Shown: positions 1-8,803, counted from the stretch's first letter. The stretch: 64,000 bases of DNA from Longimicrobium sp. (GCF_036388275.1 NZ_DASVSF010000060.1:185836-249835); one strand, 5' to 3'. A program made the numbers and translations. The notes: a model not told the origin generated them from the sequence alone.

Positions 1-591
1 GTGGACATGGGCCAAGCGATGTCCCTGCGGGGCCGCATCAACGAGCGCTTTGCCAAGGAGGGCGTCAAGACCAGCCCCAACGACCTGGTGATCAAGGCCG
101 TCGCCGTCGCGTTGCGCAGGCACCCGTTCGTGAACGCGGCGTGGACGGGCGACGCCATCCACCTCTTCGAGCAGGTGCACATCGGCGTGGCCGTGGCCAT
201 CGACGAGGGGCTGATCACGCCGGTGATCCGCGACGCCGACCTCAAGGGCATCTCCGACATCTCGCGCGAGGTCAAGGAGCTGGCTGGCCGGGCGCGGGAA
301 AAGAAGCTGAAGCCCGAGGAGTTCACGGGAAGCACCTTCAGCATCAGCAACCTGGGGATGTTCGGCATCGAGGAGTTCACCGCGATCATCAACCCGCCCG
401 AGGCGGCGATCCTGGCCGTGGGCGCCATCACCCCCAAGGTGGTGGTGGACGACGACGGGAACATGGCCATCCGCCAGCGGATGCGCGTCACCCTCTCCTG
501 TGACCACCGGGTGATCGACGGTGCAACGGGTGCGGCGTTCCTGCAGACGCTGAAGCAGTACCTGGAAGACCCGATGCTGATGATCGCCTGA
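1..591 (+). CDS. 2-oxo acid dehydrogenase acyltransferase (E2), C-terminal part
   Basis: Last ~196 residues of the E2 dihydrolipoyl acyltransferase of a 2-oxo acid dehydrogenase complex, probably pyruvate dehydrogenase, which moves the acyl group from the lipoyl arm to CoA. Only the catalytic chloramphenicol-acetyltransferase-fold domain is in the window; lipoyl and peripheral-subunit-binding domains would lie to the left. The active-site motif DHRVIDG gives His169 and Asp173, and SNLGMFGI is a family signature. The frame is open at base 1, so the GTG there is unlikely to be a true start. A strong terminator follows directly, so this is the last gene of its operon. The substrate (pyruvate, 2-oxoglutarate or branched-chain) cannot be decided from this domain. 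Confidence 0.93.
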   Translation: MDMGQAMSLRGRINERFAKEGVKTSPNDLVIKAVAVALRRHPFVNAAWTGDAIHLFEQVHIGVAVAIDEGLITPVIRDADLKGISDISREVKELAGRAREKKLKPEEFTGSTFSISNLGMFGIEEFTAIINPPEAAILAVGAITPKVVVDDDGNMAIRQRMRVTLSCDHRVIDGATGAAFLQTLKQYLEDPMLMIA

Positions 592-618
592 CGACGATCC
601 GTCTCCATCGATTCGACG

Positions 619-652
619 GGCCCGGCCGGGATTCTCTCGGCCGGGCCTTTTT
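619..652 (+). terminator. Rho-independent terminator after E2
   Basis: A 10-bp perfect stem (GGCCCGGCCG at 619-628 with CGGCCGGGCC at 638-647) is followed directly by a run of five T. It starts 28 bases after the E2 stop codon. Confidence 0.85.
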
Positions 653-754
653 CCGCGCGGGGGCTGGCGCGGCGCGGCGTTCTCCGCAATGATACGCAGG
701 CTGATCGCTCCGACGCGGGTTCCGCGTTCCGCTCACGTACCGCAAACGAGTTCC

Positions 755-3076
755 ATGCGCATTTACGCCCTTGCCCTGCTGCTGCTCGCCGCGCCCGCCG
801 CCGCGCAGCAGCCGCGCCAGCTAACCGCCCAGGACTACGCCCGTGCCGAGCGGTTCCTGGGCGCCAACACCGCGCCGCTGGTCAGCGGCATCGCCGCCCG
901 CCCCACGTGGCTGGAGGACGGGCGGTTCTGGTACCGCGCTACCACCCCGGGGGGCAGCGCCTTCTTCGTGGTAGACCCGGCGCGGCGCACCCGCGAGGCG
1001 CTGTTCGACCCCACGCGCCTTGCGTCGGCGCTGGCCGCCGTCTCCGGCCGCCCCGTGCAGGCAGGCCAGATCCCCCCGTTCGAGCTGGCGAAGGACAGCC
1101 GCTCCATCACGGTGCGCGCGCAGAACCGCCAGTGGAGCTGCGACCTGCAGGCGTACACCTGCGCCCCGGCCGACTCGTCGGCGGCGGCGCCCGGCGCGCC
1201 GGAGAACTCCAGCGTTTCGCCCGACGGGCGCTGGGCGGTGTTCATCCGCGATTTCAACCTGTGGGCGAAGGAGCTGTCCACCGGCGCCGAGACGCAGCTG
1301 ACCCGCGACGGCACCCGGGAGTTCGGCTACGCCACCAACAACGCCGGCTGGACGCACGGCGACGACCCGGTGCTCACCTGGTCGCCCGACTCGCGGCAGA
1401 TCGCCACCTTCCAGCACGACGCCCGCGGCACCTCCGACATGTACCTGGTGTCGACCAACGTGGGCGAGCCGCGGCTGGAAGCATGGAAGTACCCGCTTCC
1501 GGGCGACAGCGTGATCTTCCGCATCCATCGCGTGATCATCGGCAGGGGGGCGGACGGGCGGCCGCAGGTGGTGCGGCTGAACATGCCGGCCGATGCGCAC
1601 CGCTCCACCGTGTCGGACCACGTGCAGTGCGGCGGCGGCACCCTCTGCGACGTGCAGTGGTATCCCGACGGCTCGCACGTGGCCTTCGTTTCCAGCTCGC
1701 GCGACCACAAGACGGCCTGGTTCCGCGTGGCCAACGCGCGCACGGGCGAGGTGCGCACCCTGTTCGAGGAGCGCAGCAACACGCAGGTGGGCGACGCGGC
1801 GTTCACGGAGAACCTGTGGCGCGTGCTCCCCGGCTCCAACGAGCTGATCTGGTGGTCGCAGCGCGACAACTGGACGCATCTCTATCTCTACGACCTGGCG
1901 ACCGGGCGGCTGAAGAACCGCATCACCACCGGCGAGGGGAACGTCGTCGACATCGTGCGGGTGGATGAGCGGACGCGCACCATCTACTTCATGGGCCAGG
2001 GCAGGGAGCAGGGGCGCGACCCGTACTTCCAGCACCTGTACCGCGTGGGCTTCGACGGCCGCGGGCTGCGGCTGCTGACGCCGGAGAACGCCAACCACAC
2101 CGTCTCCCTCTCGCCGGACGGCCGGTACGTCGTCGACACCTACTCCACCCCCGACACGCCGCCGGTCACCGTGCTGCGCGACATGACGGGACGGGTGCTG
2201 CAGACGCTGGAACGCGCCGACATCTCGCGCCTGCTGGCGACGGGGTGGCGTCCGCCCACGCCCATCCGCATGAAGGGGCGCGACGGCACCACGGACATCT
2301 ACGGGCTGATGTACACGCCGTCCAATCTGGATTCCACGCGGACGTACCCCATCGTCAACCACATCTACCCGGGTCCGCAGTCGGGAAGCGTGGGCAGCCG
2401 CAGCTTCTCGCCCGCCCGCGGCGACAGCCACGCGCTGGCCGAGCTGGGGTTCATCGTCGTGCAGATCGACGGCATGGGCACGCCGGGCCGCTCCAAGGCG
2501 TTCGCCGACGCGTACTACGGCCGCATGGGCGACAACACGCTGCCGGACCAGATCGCCGGGATGCGTGAGCTGGCGCGGCGCCATCGCTTCATCGACATCG
2601 ACCGGGTGGGCATCTGGGGCCACTCGGGCGGCGGGTTCGCCACGGCGGCGGCCATGTTCCGGCACCCCGACTTCTTCGACGTGGGCGTGTCGCAGTCGGG
2701 CAATCACGACAACCGCAACTACGAGGACGACTGGGGCGAGCGGTACCACGCGATGCTGGTGAAGAACGGCGAGACGGACAACTACGCCCAGGAGGCCAAC
2801 CAGACGCACGCCGCCAACCTGCGCGGCAGGCTGCTGCTGGCCCACGGCGGCATGGACGACAACGTGCCGCCCTACAACACCCTGCTGGTGGCCGACGCGC
2901 TGATCAAGGCGGGCAAGGACTTCGACCTGCTGGTCTTCCCCAACGCGCGCCACGGCTACGGCGCCGACAACAACTACATGATGCGGCGCCGCTGGGACTA
3001 CTTCGTCCGGCACCTGATGGGCGCCGAGCCGCCCCGCGACTACCAGATCGGCCGGCCGCGCCCCGCGTCCGACTAG
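755..3076 (+). CDS. S9 family dipeptidyl peptidase IV-like protease, exported
   Basis: Prolyl-oligopeptidase family (S9B, DPP-IV type) exopeptidase, probably releasing N-terminal dipeptides in the periplasm. The ATG at 755 is chosen because it begins a clean signal peptide (MRIYALALLLLAAPAAAQQ); an in-frame ATG at 689 would add 22 non-signal residues. A beta-propeller fills roughly residues 60-520 and the alpha/beta-hydrolase domain follows. The catalytic triad reads Ser624 (GHSGGG), Asp701 (GGMDDNVP) and His733 (ARHGYG). At 773 residues the length suits a bacterial DPP-IV. The gene stands alone between two terminators. Confidence 0.93.
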   Translation: MRIYALALLLLAAPAAAQQPRQLTAQDYARAERFLGANTAPLVSGIAARPTWLEDGRFWYRATTPGGSAFFVVDPARRTREALFDPTRLASALAAVSGRPVQAGQIPPFELAKDSRSITVRAQNRQWSCDLQAYTCAPADSSAAAPGAPENSSVSPDGRWAVFIRDFNLWAKELSTGAETQLTRDGTREFGYATNNAGWTHGDDPVLTWSPDSRQIATFQHDARGTSDMYLVSTNVGEPRLEAWKYPLPGDSVIFRIHRVIIGRGADGRPQVVRLNMPADAHRSTVSDHVQCGGGTLCDVQWYPDGSHVAFVSSSRDHKTAWFRVANARTGEVRTLFEERSNTQVGDAAFTENLWRVLPGSNELIWWSQRDNWTHLYLYDLATGRLKNRITTGEGNVVDIVRVDERTRTIYFMGQGREQGRDPYFQHLYRVGFDGRGLRLLTPENANHTVSLSPDGRYVVDTYSTPDTPPVTVLRDMTGRVLQTLERADISRLLATGWRPPTPIRMKGRDGTTDIYGLMYTPSNLDSTRTYPIVNHIYPGPQSGSVGSRSFSPARGDSHALAELGFIVVQIDGMGTPGRSKAFADAYYGRMGDNTLPDQIAGMRELARRHRFIDIDRVGIWGHSGGGFATAAAMFRHPDFFDVGVSQSGNHDNRNYEDDWGERYHAMLVKNGETDNYAQEANQTHAANLRGRLLLAHGGMDDNVPPYNTLLVADALIKAGKDFDLLVFPNARHGYGADNNYMMRRRWDYFVRHLMGAEPPRDYQIGRPRPASD

Positions 3077-3125
3077 TCTCGGAACATCCACCGGCGCGCG
3101 TCCAACCCCTCGCGCGCCGCTCGAG

Positions 3126-3154
3126 AAGGCCCGGCCGAAACCCGGCCGGGCCTT
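3126..3154 (+). terminator. Terminator-like hairpin after the DPP-IV gene
   Basis: A 12-bp perfect stem (3126-3137 with 3143-3154) has a 5-base loop. The T-run after it is weak (CTTCGTCC), but the place, 50 bases after the stop, fits a terminator. Confidence 0.7.
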
Positions 3155-3248
3155 CGTCCGTTCCATCTCTCTGGATGGGCGGTGGGGGCCGCCCTATCTT
3201 CGCTGTACCTCCATCCCCCCGCCGGTCCCCTCGCCCGGAGCCCCTGGC

Positions 3249-4634
3249 ATGTACCTGTTCCTCTACAACGTGGCCGGCATCGCCATGCTCGGCTGGCTGC
3301 TGCTGATCGTGCTTCCCTCGTGGCGGGTGACGCGGTGGATCGCGGAGCGGTCCATCTTTCCCGTCTTCCTGTCCGTGCTGTACCTGGCGGGAATCCTTCC
3401 CCTGGTGGCGCAGCTGGGCCCCGGCATCATGCGGGATTTCGGCAGCGCGGAGGGTGTCATCCGGCTGCTGGCCAACCCCGACGTGGCGCTGGTCGCGTGG
3501 ATCCACATCCTGGCCTTCGACCAGGCGGTGGCGCTGATGATCTACCGCGACAACATGGCCGACCGACAGCTGCCGTTGCCCGTGCAGTCGATCGTGCTGG
3601 TGTTCACGCTGATGTTCGGCCCCCTGGGCTACGTGGGCTACCTGGCGCTTCGCCGGCTAAGCCGCGGCCGTCGCGAGGCCCTGGCCCAGCCGGCGGAAAC
3701 GGAGCTGGCCGTGGGAATCGTCTCCGCGGAGCGCGGGCTGGCGGCCGCGGGGCGGGAGGCGTTCGGCCGGGTGATGGCCGTCTACCGGCGCGAGCGGGTG
3801 CTGAGCGCGCTGGGCGTGCTGGGAATCGTCCTGGGGCTGGGGTGCGCGGCGGCCATCGGTATTCGCGGGGGCGAGTTCGTGGCGCCGGAGGGTCACCTGC
3901 AAAAGGCGATGACGTTCGACATCGCCGTCGGCATCTACCTGCTCACCCTGGTGCTGTGCCTGCCGCTGGCCCGCTTTTCCCCGCGCGGGCTGGCCACCTG
4001 GCGCGGGTTCAGCGTGGTGCTGACGCTGTACGCATACCTCGTCGAAACCGTGCAGATCGCCCGTGGGCTGGACCCGCGCTTCAGCAAGGTGGCTCCGGTG
4101 CGGGACCAGATCCTGGGCGGCGTGTTCTTTCTCACCGCGCTGGGGATGATCGTGCTGTTCGCGGTGCTGGCGTGGAAGATCCTGCGGCGGCGGATGGACG
4201 GCGCCGACGCGCCGCTGCTGCTGGCCCTTCGCTACGGCGCCGCGTCCACCTTCGCCGCGTTCGCCGCCGGGCTGTGGATGAGCGCCGTCCAGGGATCGCG
4301 CGCCGGGTCCGGGGCCAGCATCCTGCCGCTGCACGCGGCGGGCTTCCACGGCCTGCAGGCGCTGCCGCTGGTCGCCATCCTGCTCACCTGGGCCGCCGTG
4401 GGCGCGGCGCGGGCGCGTCCGTGGATCCACGCGGCGGGGATCGCCTGGCTCGCGGCCGTGGCCGCCATCGCCTGGCAGACGGTGCAGGGCCGTGCCATCC
4501 TGGACGCCTCGCCCGCCATGGCGCTGGCCGCCGGATCGCTGCTGGCCTGGGTGTTAGTCGCCGCGCTCGCCGCGCGCACCTGGCTGCACGCGGGCTCGCG
4601 GCAGGCGCGTGCCATGCGTCCCGCGGCGGCCTGA
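3249..4634 (+). CDS. ABA4-like (DUF4281) multi-pass membrane protein
   Basis: 461-residue integral membrane protein. The first ~145 residues match the ABA4-like/DUF4281 pattern: about four hydrophobic segments, an LPSWR turn, and the conserved stretch WIHILAFDQAVALMIYRDN, close to the family's W-H-x-L-A-F-D signature. ABA4 acts on carotenoids (neoxanthin formation) in plants; the bacterial role is not established. The remaining ~300 residues add a charged linker (about 145-200) and some six to eight further hydrophobic segments not typical of the family, so this looks like an extended version. The ATG at 3249 puts the first membrane segment right at the N terminus. No co-transcribed partner is evident. 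Confidence 0.7.
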   Translation: MYLFLYNVAGIAMLGWLLLIVLPSWRVTRWIAERSIFPVFLSVLYLAGILPLVAQLGPGIMRDFGSAEGVIRLLANPDVALVAWIHILAFDQAVALMIYRDNMADRQLPLPVQSIVLVFTLMFGPLGYVGYLALRRLSRGRREALAQPAETELAVGIVSAERGLAAAGREAFGRVMAVYRRERVLSALGVLGIVLGLGCAAAIGIRGGEFVAPEGHLQKAMTFDIAVGIYLLTLVLCLPLARFSPRGLATWRGFSVVLTLYAYLVETVQIARGLDPRFSKVAPVRDQILGGVFFLTALGMIVLFAVLAWKILRRRMDGADAPLLLALRYGAASTFAAFAAGLWMSAVQGSRAGSGASILPLHAAGFHGLQALPLVAILLTWAAVGAARARPWIHAAGIAWLAAVAAIAWQTVQGRAILDASPAMALAAGSLLAWVLVAALAARTWLHAGSRQARAMRPAAA

Positions 4635-4767
4635 GCGCGGACGAAGGAGACGTGGGATCCGCTCCGACCGGGTGTAGAACGCAAATCTGGACGGAGGCGT
4701 GGGGCGTGCTTAGATTGGAAGATGCGTCGTACGAGCACGTCTCTGCGGCTCACACGGGGACGAAACC

Positions 4768-4977
4768 ATGAAGGGCCTCGGTATGCGAGAGTACACGAAG
4801 CACCTCGTCCGTGGCTTTGGACGGGTGATCGACATTCGCGGCGGCACCGCCCGGTACAGCCGGCGCTGGGCGCGTCTGCCTTCGGACAGCGCGGCGCTCG
4901 CATCGGATTGGAACGCCGTCTGGAGCGATCTTGGGCGTGCGTTTCAACAGGTGAGACAGCGGGAAGATGGCCGATAG
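4768..4977 (+). CDS. Small basic hypothetical protein (69 aa)
   Basis: I do not recognise this protein. It is short, basic and aromatic-rich (MREYTKHLVRGFGRV near its start), without a signal peptide or membrane segment. It is supported by its place: the ATG follows a purine-rich stretch (GGGGACGAAACC), no larger gene overlaps it convincingly, and a perfect 11-bp terminator hairpin lies 63 bases after the stop codon. An internal ATG at 4783 is an alternative start. Confidence is moderate because it is short. Confidence 0.5.
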   Translation: MKGLGMREYTKHLVRGFGRVIDIRGGTARYSRRWARLPSDSAALASDWNAVWSDLGRAFQQVRQREDGR

Positions 4978-5040
4978 CCGGAAGAAAGGCCGGGGGAGCG
5001 AGGCACGGCACCCGATCCCACAGGAGCAGGAACGAAACGT

Positions 5041-5073
5041 AGAGGGGCGCGGCAACGAGTCGCGCCCCTCTTC
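5041..5073 (+). terminator. Terminator hairpin after the 69-aa gene
   Basis: Perfect 11-bp inverted repeat (AGAGGGGCGCG at 5041-5051 with CGCGCCCCTCT at 5061-5071) with a 9-base loop, followed by TTC. It supports transcription of the small gene at 4768. Confidence 0.7.
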
Positions 5074-5143
5074 AGTGACGATGAGCACTCAGGGGCTTGT
5101 GAGCAGGGGCACGCGAACCGGTCCGAACCCCCCGCCACAGCCG

Positions 5144-5196
5144 GTAGTCCACGAATGTGGACTTCGTGTGGTCGTTGCCGCGAATTCATTCGCCCC
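5144..5196 (-). repeat. Dispersed repeat family C, copy 1
   Basis: On the minus strand this reads GGGCGAATGAATTCGC, then CACACGAAGTCCAC. The same ~52-bp unit occurs on the plus strand at 25944-25998 and 30573-30624. It contains a short hairpin (GTCCAC/GTGGAC). It lies in the 430-base gap between the 69-aa gene's terminator and the PPC lipoprotein, where I see no other gene. Confidence 0.7.
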
Positions 5197-5404
5197 AGCG
5201 GTGTCGGCGTTCATCCTGGGCCGGTCGAAGGCCGATCAGCAGCAGTAAGGGCCGGGTGCGAGTCTTCGGCCCGGGCGCGGCTGAGCGCGAAAGTCGACGA
5301 ACTCCTTTCGCACAGGCCGTAGCGCCGTAGATTCACGCTCGTGCCGCAGGTCCACGCCCGGGCTGCCGGTCCGGCGATCCATCCCCCAGACTTCCAACCA
5401 TCCG

Positions 5405-6589
5405 ATGATCATGATGCAGCGTGGGGCAGCCGGTATCGCGGCGGCGTGCCTGATGGCGGCCTGTGCCCCCCCGTCCGCCGGCGGCCTGCAGATGCAGCCC
5501 GGGACGGCGCCCCCCATCCGCGTGGGCCAGACGGTGCAGGGCAGCCTGGCCGATACCAATCCCGCCGGGCTGGAGCGCGGACGGTTCGATGCGTACCGGT
5601 TCGACGCCACAGCCGGGCAGCAGCTGGTGGCCACCATGGAGTCCGACACCTTCGACACGTACCTCACCCTGGGCCGGCTGTACGGCCCGGTGATGGACGT
5701 GGTGGACTCCGACGATGATGGGGGCAGCGGCGGTGACGGCACCAACTCCCGTATGCGCTTTACCGTTCCCGCCACCGGCGCGTACGTGCTGATCGCCCAG
5801 TCGTTCACCGAGGAGGGCCGCGGGGCATACACGCTGTCGCTGGCCCAGGCGCCCGTGCCGACCACCGGGGCGTCGCAGGCCATCACCCCGGGGCAGCCCG
5901 TCACGGGCCAGATTGCCGCCACCGACAACGTCTCGGACGAGGACGACGCTTTCTACGACGCCTACACCTTCACCGGGCGCGCCGGGCAGCGCATCGCCAT
6001 CACCCTGGAGTCCGGCGACTTCGACACCTTCCTGCGGGTGGGGCGCATGGAGGGGGCGAACTTCGAGGAGCTGGAAAGCGACGACGACGGGGCGGGCGGC
6101 GAGGGCACCAACTCCATGCTGCGCATGACGCTGGAGGAAGATGGCCAGTACGTGATCCGCGTCAGCCCCCTGGGCGAGGGCACCGGCGCGTACACGCTTC
6201 GGCTGGAGGAGCGGGCCGCGGTCCGCGGTCCGCAGCCCGCGCAGCCGCTGCAGGCCGGGGTTCGCGCACAGGGCGTGCTGGACGAAGACGACGCCGTGCT
6301 GGAGGCCGACAACTCGTACTACGACCTGTGGTCGTACCAGGGTCGCGAAGGCGAGGCGCTGAAGATCCAGATGATGTCGGACGACTTCGACACCTACGTG
6401 GCGATCGGCCGGATGGTGAACGGCACGTGGGAGGAGGTCGCTTCGATGGACGACGGCGGCGAAGGCACCAACACGCTGCTGGAGGTGACGCTTCCCGCCA
6501 CGGGCGAGTACGTGATCCGCGCCAACTCCTTCGGCGCCGAGGAAACGGGCGACTACACGCTGCTGGTCGAGACCTCCCGCAGCCGCTGA
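5405..6589 (+). CDS. Lipoprotein with three tandem PPC-type domains
   Basis: Secreted lipoprotein of about 394 residues built from three tandem copies of the bacterial pre-peptidase C-terminal (PPC) beta-sandwich, each ~110-120 residues. Each copy has the same signatures: a DTYL/DTFL/DTYV segment, an acidic loop (D-D-D-G, then G-T-N-S or G-T-N-T) and a closing G-Y-V-I-R-x-x-S/N strand ending in G-x-Y-T-L. The lipobox is LMAAC near residue 20. ATG codons at 5405, 5411 and 5414 are all possible starts. PPC domains are usually appended to secreted peptidases; here they stand alone with no catalytic domain, so a binding or structural role at the outer surface is inferred. Confidence 0.85.
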   Translation: MIMMQRGAAGIAAACLMAACAPPSAGGLQMQPGTAPPIRVGQTVQGSLADTNPAGLERGRFDAYRFDATAGQQLVATMESDTFDTYLTLGRLYGPVMDVVDSDDDGGSGGDGTNSRMRFTVPATGAYVLIAQSFTEEGRGAYTLSLAQAPVPTTGASQAITPGQPVTGQIAATDNVSDEDDAFYDAYTFTGRAGQRIAITLESGDFDTFLRVGRMEGANFEELESDDDGAGGEGTNSMLRMTLEEDGQYVIRVSPLGEGTGAYTLRLEERAAVRGPQPAQPLQAGVRAQGVLDEDDAVLEADNSYYDLWSYQGREGEALKIQMMSDDFDTYVAIGRMVNGTWEEVASMDDGGEGTNTLLEVTLPATGEYVIRANSFGAEETGDYTLLVETSRSR

Positions 6590-6606
6590 TCGACAAAAAG
6601 CAGCCT

Positions 6607-6715
6607 CACGCAGAGACGCAGGGAAAAGAAGAGAAAGAGGAGGAGAGCCGGGGTCGTGGTCTCCTCCTCTTTCTCTCGCTTCCTTTCTCTCTCTGCGGCT
6701 CGGCGTCTCTGCGTG
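6607..6715. repeat. Long imperfect inverted repeat between genes
   Basis: Two arms face each other across ~110 bases: CACGCAGAGACGC (6607-6619) pairs with GCGTCTCTGCGTG (6703-6715), and an inner perfect 16-bp pair is GAGAAAGAGGAGGAGA (6631-6646) with its complement at 6660-6675. The arms are strongly purine/pyrimidine biased. It can fold into a long hairpin and may end transcription of the lipoprotein gene, or it may be a miniature mobile repeat. Confidence 0.8.
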
Positions 6716-6752
6716 CGGCCCTTCTTTCGGATACTTTCACTCCCGACCCGCC

Positions 6753-7304
6753 ATGGACCGCTCACTCGTTCGCGCCAGCAAGTTCCTGAGCCTGGTGCTG
6801 CGCCACCGGCCGGAGGAGGTAGGGATCGACCTGGACGAAGCGGGGTGGGTGGACGTCGACGTGCTCCTGGACGCGTGCGCCCGAGCCGGCGTGACCCTGG
6901 ATCGGCCCATGCTGGACCGCGTGGTGGCGGAGAACGACAAGCAGCGGTTCGCGTTCAGCGACGACGGCCAGCGGATCCGCGCCAGCCAGGGCCACTCCGT
7001 TCGCGTAGAGCTGGGGCTGCAGCCGCAAACGCCGCCCGAGGTGCTGTACCACGGCACCGCGTCGAAATCGGTGGAAGCGATCCGCCGCGAGGGGCTGCGG
7101 CCCGGGCGCCGCACGCACGTGCACCTGTCGCTGGACGAGCGGACGGCGGAGGCGGTCGGCGGGAGGCACGGCAGGCCGGTGGTGCTGCGGGTGAAGGCGG
7201 GGCGCATGCACGCGGCGGGGCACGCCTTCTACCAATCGGAGAACGGCGTCTGGCTGGCTGATGCGGTGCCGCCGGAGTTCATCGCGTTTCCCGGCGACGC
7301 GTAG
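6753..7304 (+). CDS. kptA: RNA 2'-phosphotransferase (Tpt1/KptA family)
   Basis: 183-residue member of the Tpt1/KptA family. These enzymes use NAD+ to remove an internal RNA 2'-phosphate, giving ADP-ribose 1'',2''-cyclic phosphate. Visible features are the N-terminal SKFLSLVLRHRP with the catalytic Arg17-His18 pair, the winged-helix-like first lobe, IRASQGHS with a conserved Arg, YHGT for NAD binding, and HVHLS near residue 127. Length matches the family (170-200). Bacteria generally lack the tRNA ligase pathway that makes 2'-phosphate splice junctions, so the natural substrate is unknown. The RNA helicase gene downstream may be functionally related, but the 190-base gap argues for a separate promoter. 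Confidence 0.93.
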   Translation: MDRSLVRASKFLSLVLRHRPEEVGIDLDEAGWVDVDVLLDACARAGVTLDRPMLDRVVAENDKQRFAFSDDGQRIRASQGHSVRVELGLQPQTPPEVLYHGTASKSVEAIRREGLRPGRRTHVHLSLDERTAEAVGGRHGRPVVLRVKAGRMHAAGHAFYQSENGVWLADAVPPEFIAFPGDA

Positions 7305-7495
7305 GGCGAACGTTTTCAGCCACGGACGGACCGCGGGGTGGCGTGGAACCCGCAAATGCCTTATATTCAGGGGTTTGCGAGAAGAAACGAAATTCACCTT
7401 GCGGTCCGCCGACGCGAAACTGTGCGGGCCGCACGCAATCTGACCCGGAAGTGACGAGCCCGGGCACGCTGCGGAAATACGGAACAGGAAAAAGA

Positions 7496-8782
7496 ATGCG
7501 ATTCGACGAGTTGGACCTTGCGCCGGAGCTTCTCCGGAACGTGAGGGAATTGGGCTATGAAATCCCCACCCCCATTCAGCAGCAGGCCATTCCCTTCGCC
7601 CTGGAGGGCCGTGACGTGCTGGGCCGCGCGCCCACCGGCACGGGCAAGACCGCTGCCTTCATGCTCCCCACCCTGAACCGGCTTCGCGGCAAGGAAGGGC
7701 TGCGCGCGCTGGTGCTGTGCCCCACCCGGGAACTGGCCATCCAGGTGGCCGACAACGCCCGGATGTATTCGCGCGGCACCGAGCTGTTCGTGGGCATCGT
7801 GTACGGCGGCACGCCGCTGGACAAGGACCTCCGCGACCTGCGCGCCGGCATCGAGGTGCTGGTGGCCACGCCCGGCCGCCTGAACGACCACCTGGAGCGC
7901 GGCAACGTAGACCTGAGCAACGTCGAGGTGCTGATCCTGGACGAAGCCGACCGCATGCTCGACATGGGCTTCAAGCCGCAGATCGACCAGATCATGCGGC
8001 GCTGCCGGCGGACGGGGCGCCAGACGCTGCTGTTCTCGGCCACCATGCCCAACTCGGTGAAGTCGCTCGCCTACGAGCTGCTGAACGACCCTATCACCGT
8101 CGAGGCGGCGCCCAAGGTGACCACGGCCGAGGGGGTGGAGCAGTTCGTCTACCCGGTGGAAACGAGCAAGAAGACCGAGCTGCTGCTGCACATCCTCAAG
8201 CAGGAGGAGGTTCGGACGGCGCTGGTGTTCAGCCGCACCAAGTTCGGCGCCGACCGCATCGCCGGCCAGCTGACGCGCGCCGGGCTGACGGTGGAGGTGA
8301 TGCACAGCGACCGCAACATGGCGCAGCGGGTGCGGGCGCTGGAGGCGTTCCGCAGCGGCGACGTGAAGGTGCTGATCGCGACGGACGTGGCCCAGCGGGG
8401 CATCGACGTCGAGGGCATCAGCCACGTGATCAACTACGACGCCCCGCGCGATCCCGAGGGCTACGTGCACCGCGTGGGACGTACGGCGCGCGCCGGCGAG
8501 ACGGGCGTGGCCATCACGTTCATGTCGGGCGGCGAGATCGGCGACGTGGCGGCGGTGGAGCACCTGCTGGGTTCGCGCATCATGCGGGTGAACGTGCCCG
8601 GGTTCAGCGTGTTCGCCGAGGAGAGCATCGACGGCGCGCCGCAGGTGACCACGGTTACCATGCCCCCCGAGACCAAGAAGGAGGCGCGGGCCTCGCGTGG
8701 CCGCAAGATGGGCAAGCACGCGGGCAAGGAGCTGTCGCCCGAGGAGCTTCAGAAGCTTCTGGGCGTCGGCAGCGCGGCCTGA
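7496..8782 (+). CDS. DEAD-box ATP-dependent RNA helicase
   Basis: 428-residue DEAD-box helicase unwinding RNA duplexes with ATP. Motifs in order: Q motif PTPIQQQAIP, motif I APTGTGKT, Ia PTRELAIQ, Ib TPGRL, II DEAD, III SAT, V TDVAQRGIDVEG and VI HRVGRTARAG. A short basic tail (RASRGRKMGKHAGK) follows the helicase core and may bind RNA. The ATG at 7496 is chosen because the Q-motif domain begins right after it (MRFDELDLAPELLRN); the frame is open further upstream but the sequence there is not domain-like. The 190 bases before it hold no gene. Which DEAD-box subfamily it belongs to is not clear. Confidence 0.93.
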   Translation: MRFDELDLAPELLRNVRELGYEIPTPIQQQAIPFALEGRDVLGRAPTGTGKTAAFMLPTLNRLRGKEGLRALVLCPTRELAIQVADNARMYSRGTELFVGIVYGGTPLDKDLRDLRAGIEVLVATPGRLNDHLERGNVDLSNVEVLILDEADRMLDMGFKPQIDQIMRRCRRTGRQTLLFSATMPNSVKSLAYELLNDPITVEAAPKVTTAEGVEQFVYPVETSKKTELLLHILKQEEVRTALVFSRTKFGADRIAGQLTRAGLTVEVMHSDRNMAQRVRALEAFRSGDVKVLIATDVAQRGIDVEGISHVINYDAPRDPEGYVHRVGRTARAGETGVAITFMSGGEIGDVAAVEHLLGSRIMRVNVPGFSVFAEESIDGAPQVTTVTMPPETKKEARASRGRKMGKHAGKELSPEELQKLLGVGSAA

Positions 8783-8803
8783 CAGGCGGCGGTCGGACGG
8801 ACG

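Noticed and set aside
821..3166. Long minus-strand open frame (781 codons) opposite the DPP-IV gene
   Set aside because: High GC makes the antisense frame open. The composition is Val/Arg/His/Gly-rich with no domain pattern, and the plus-strand gene is certain.
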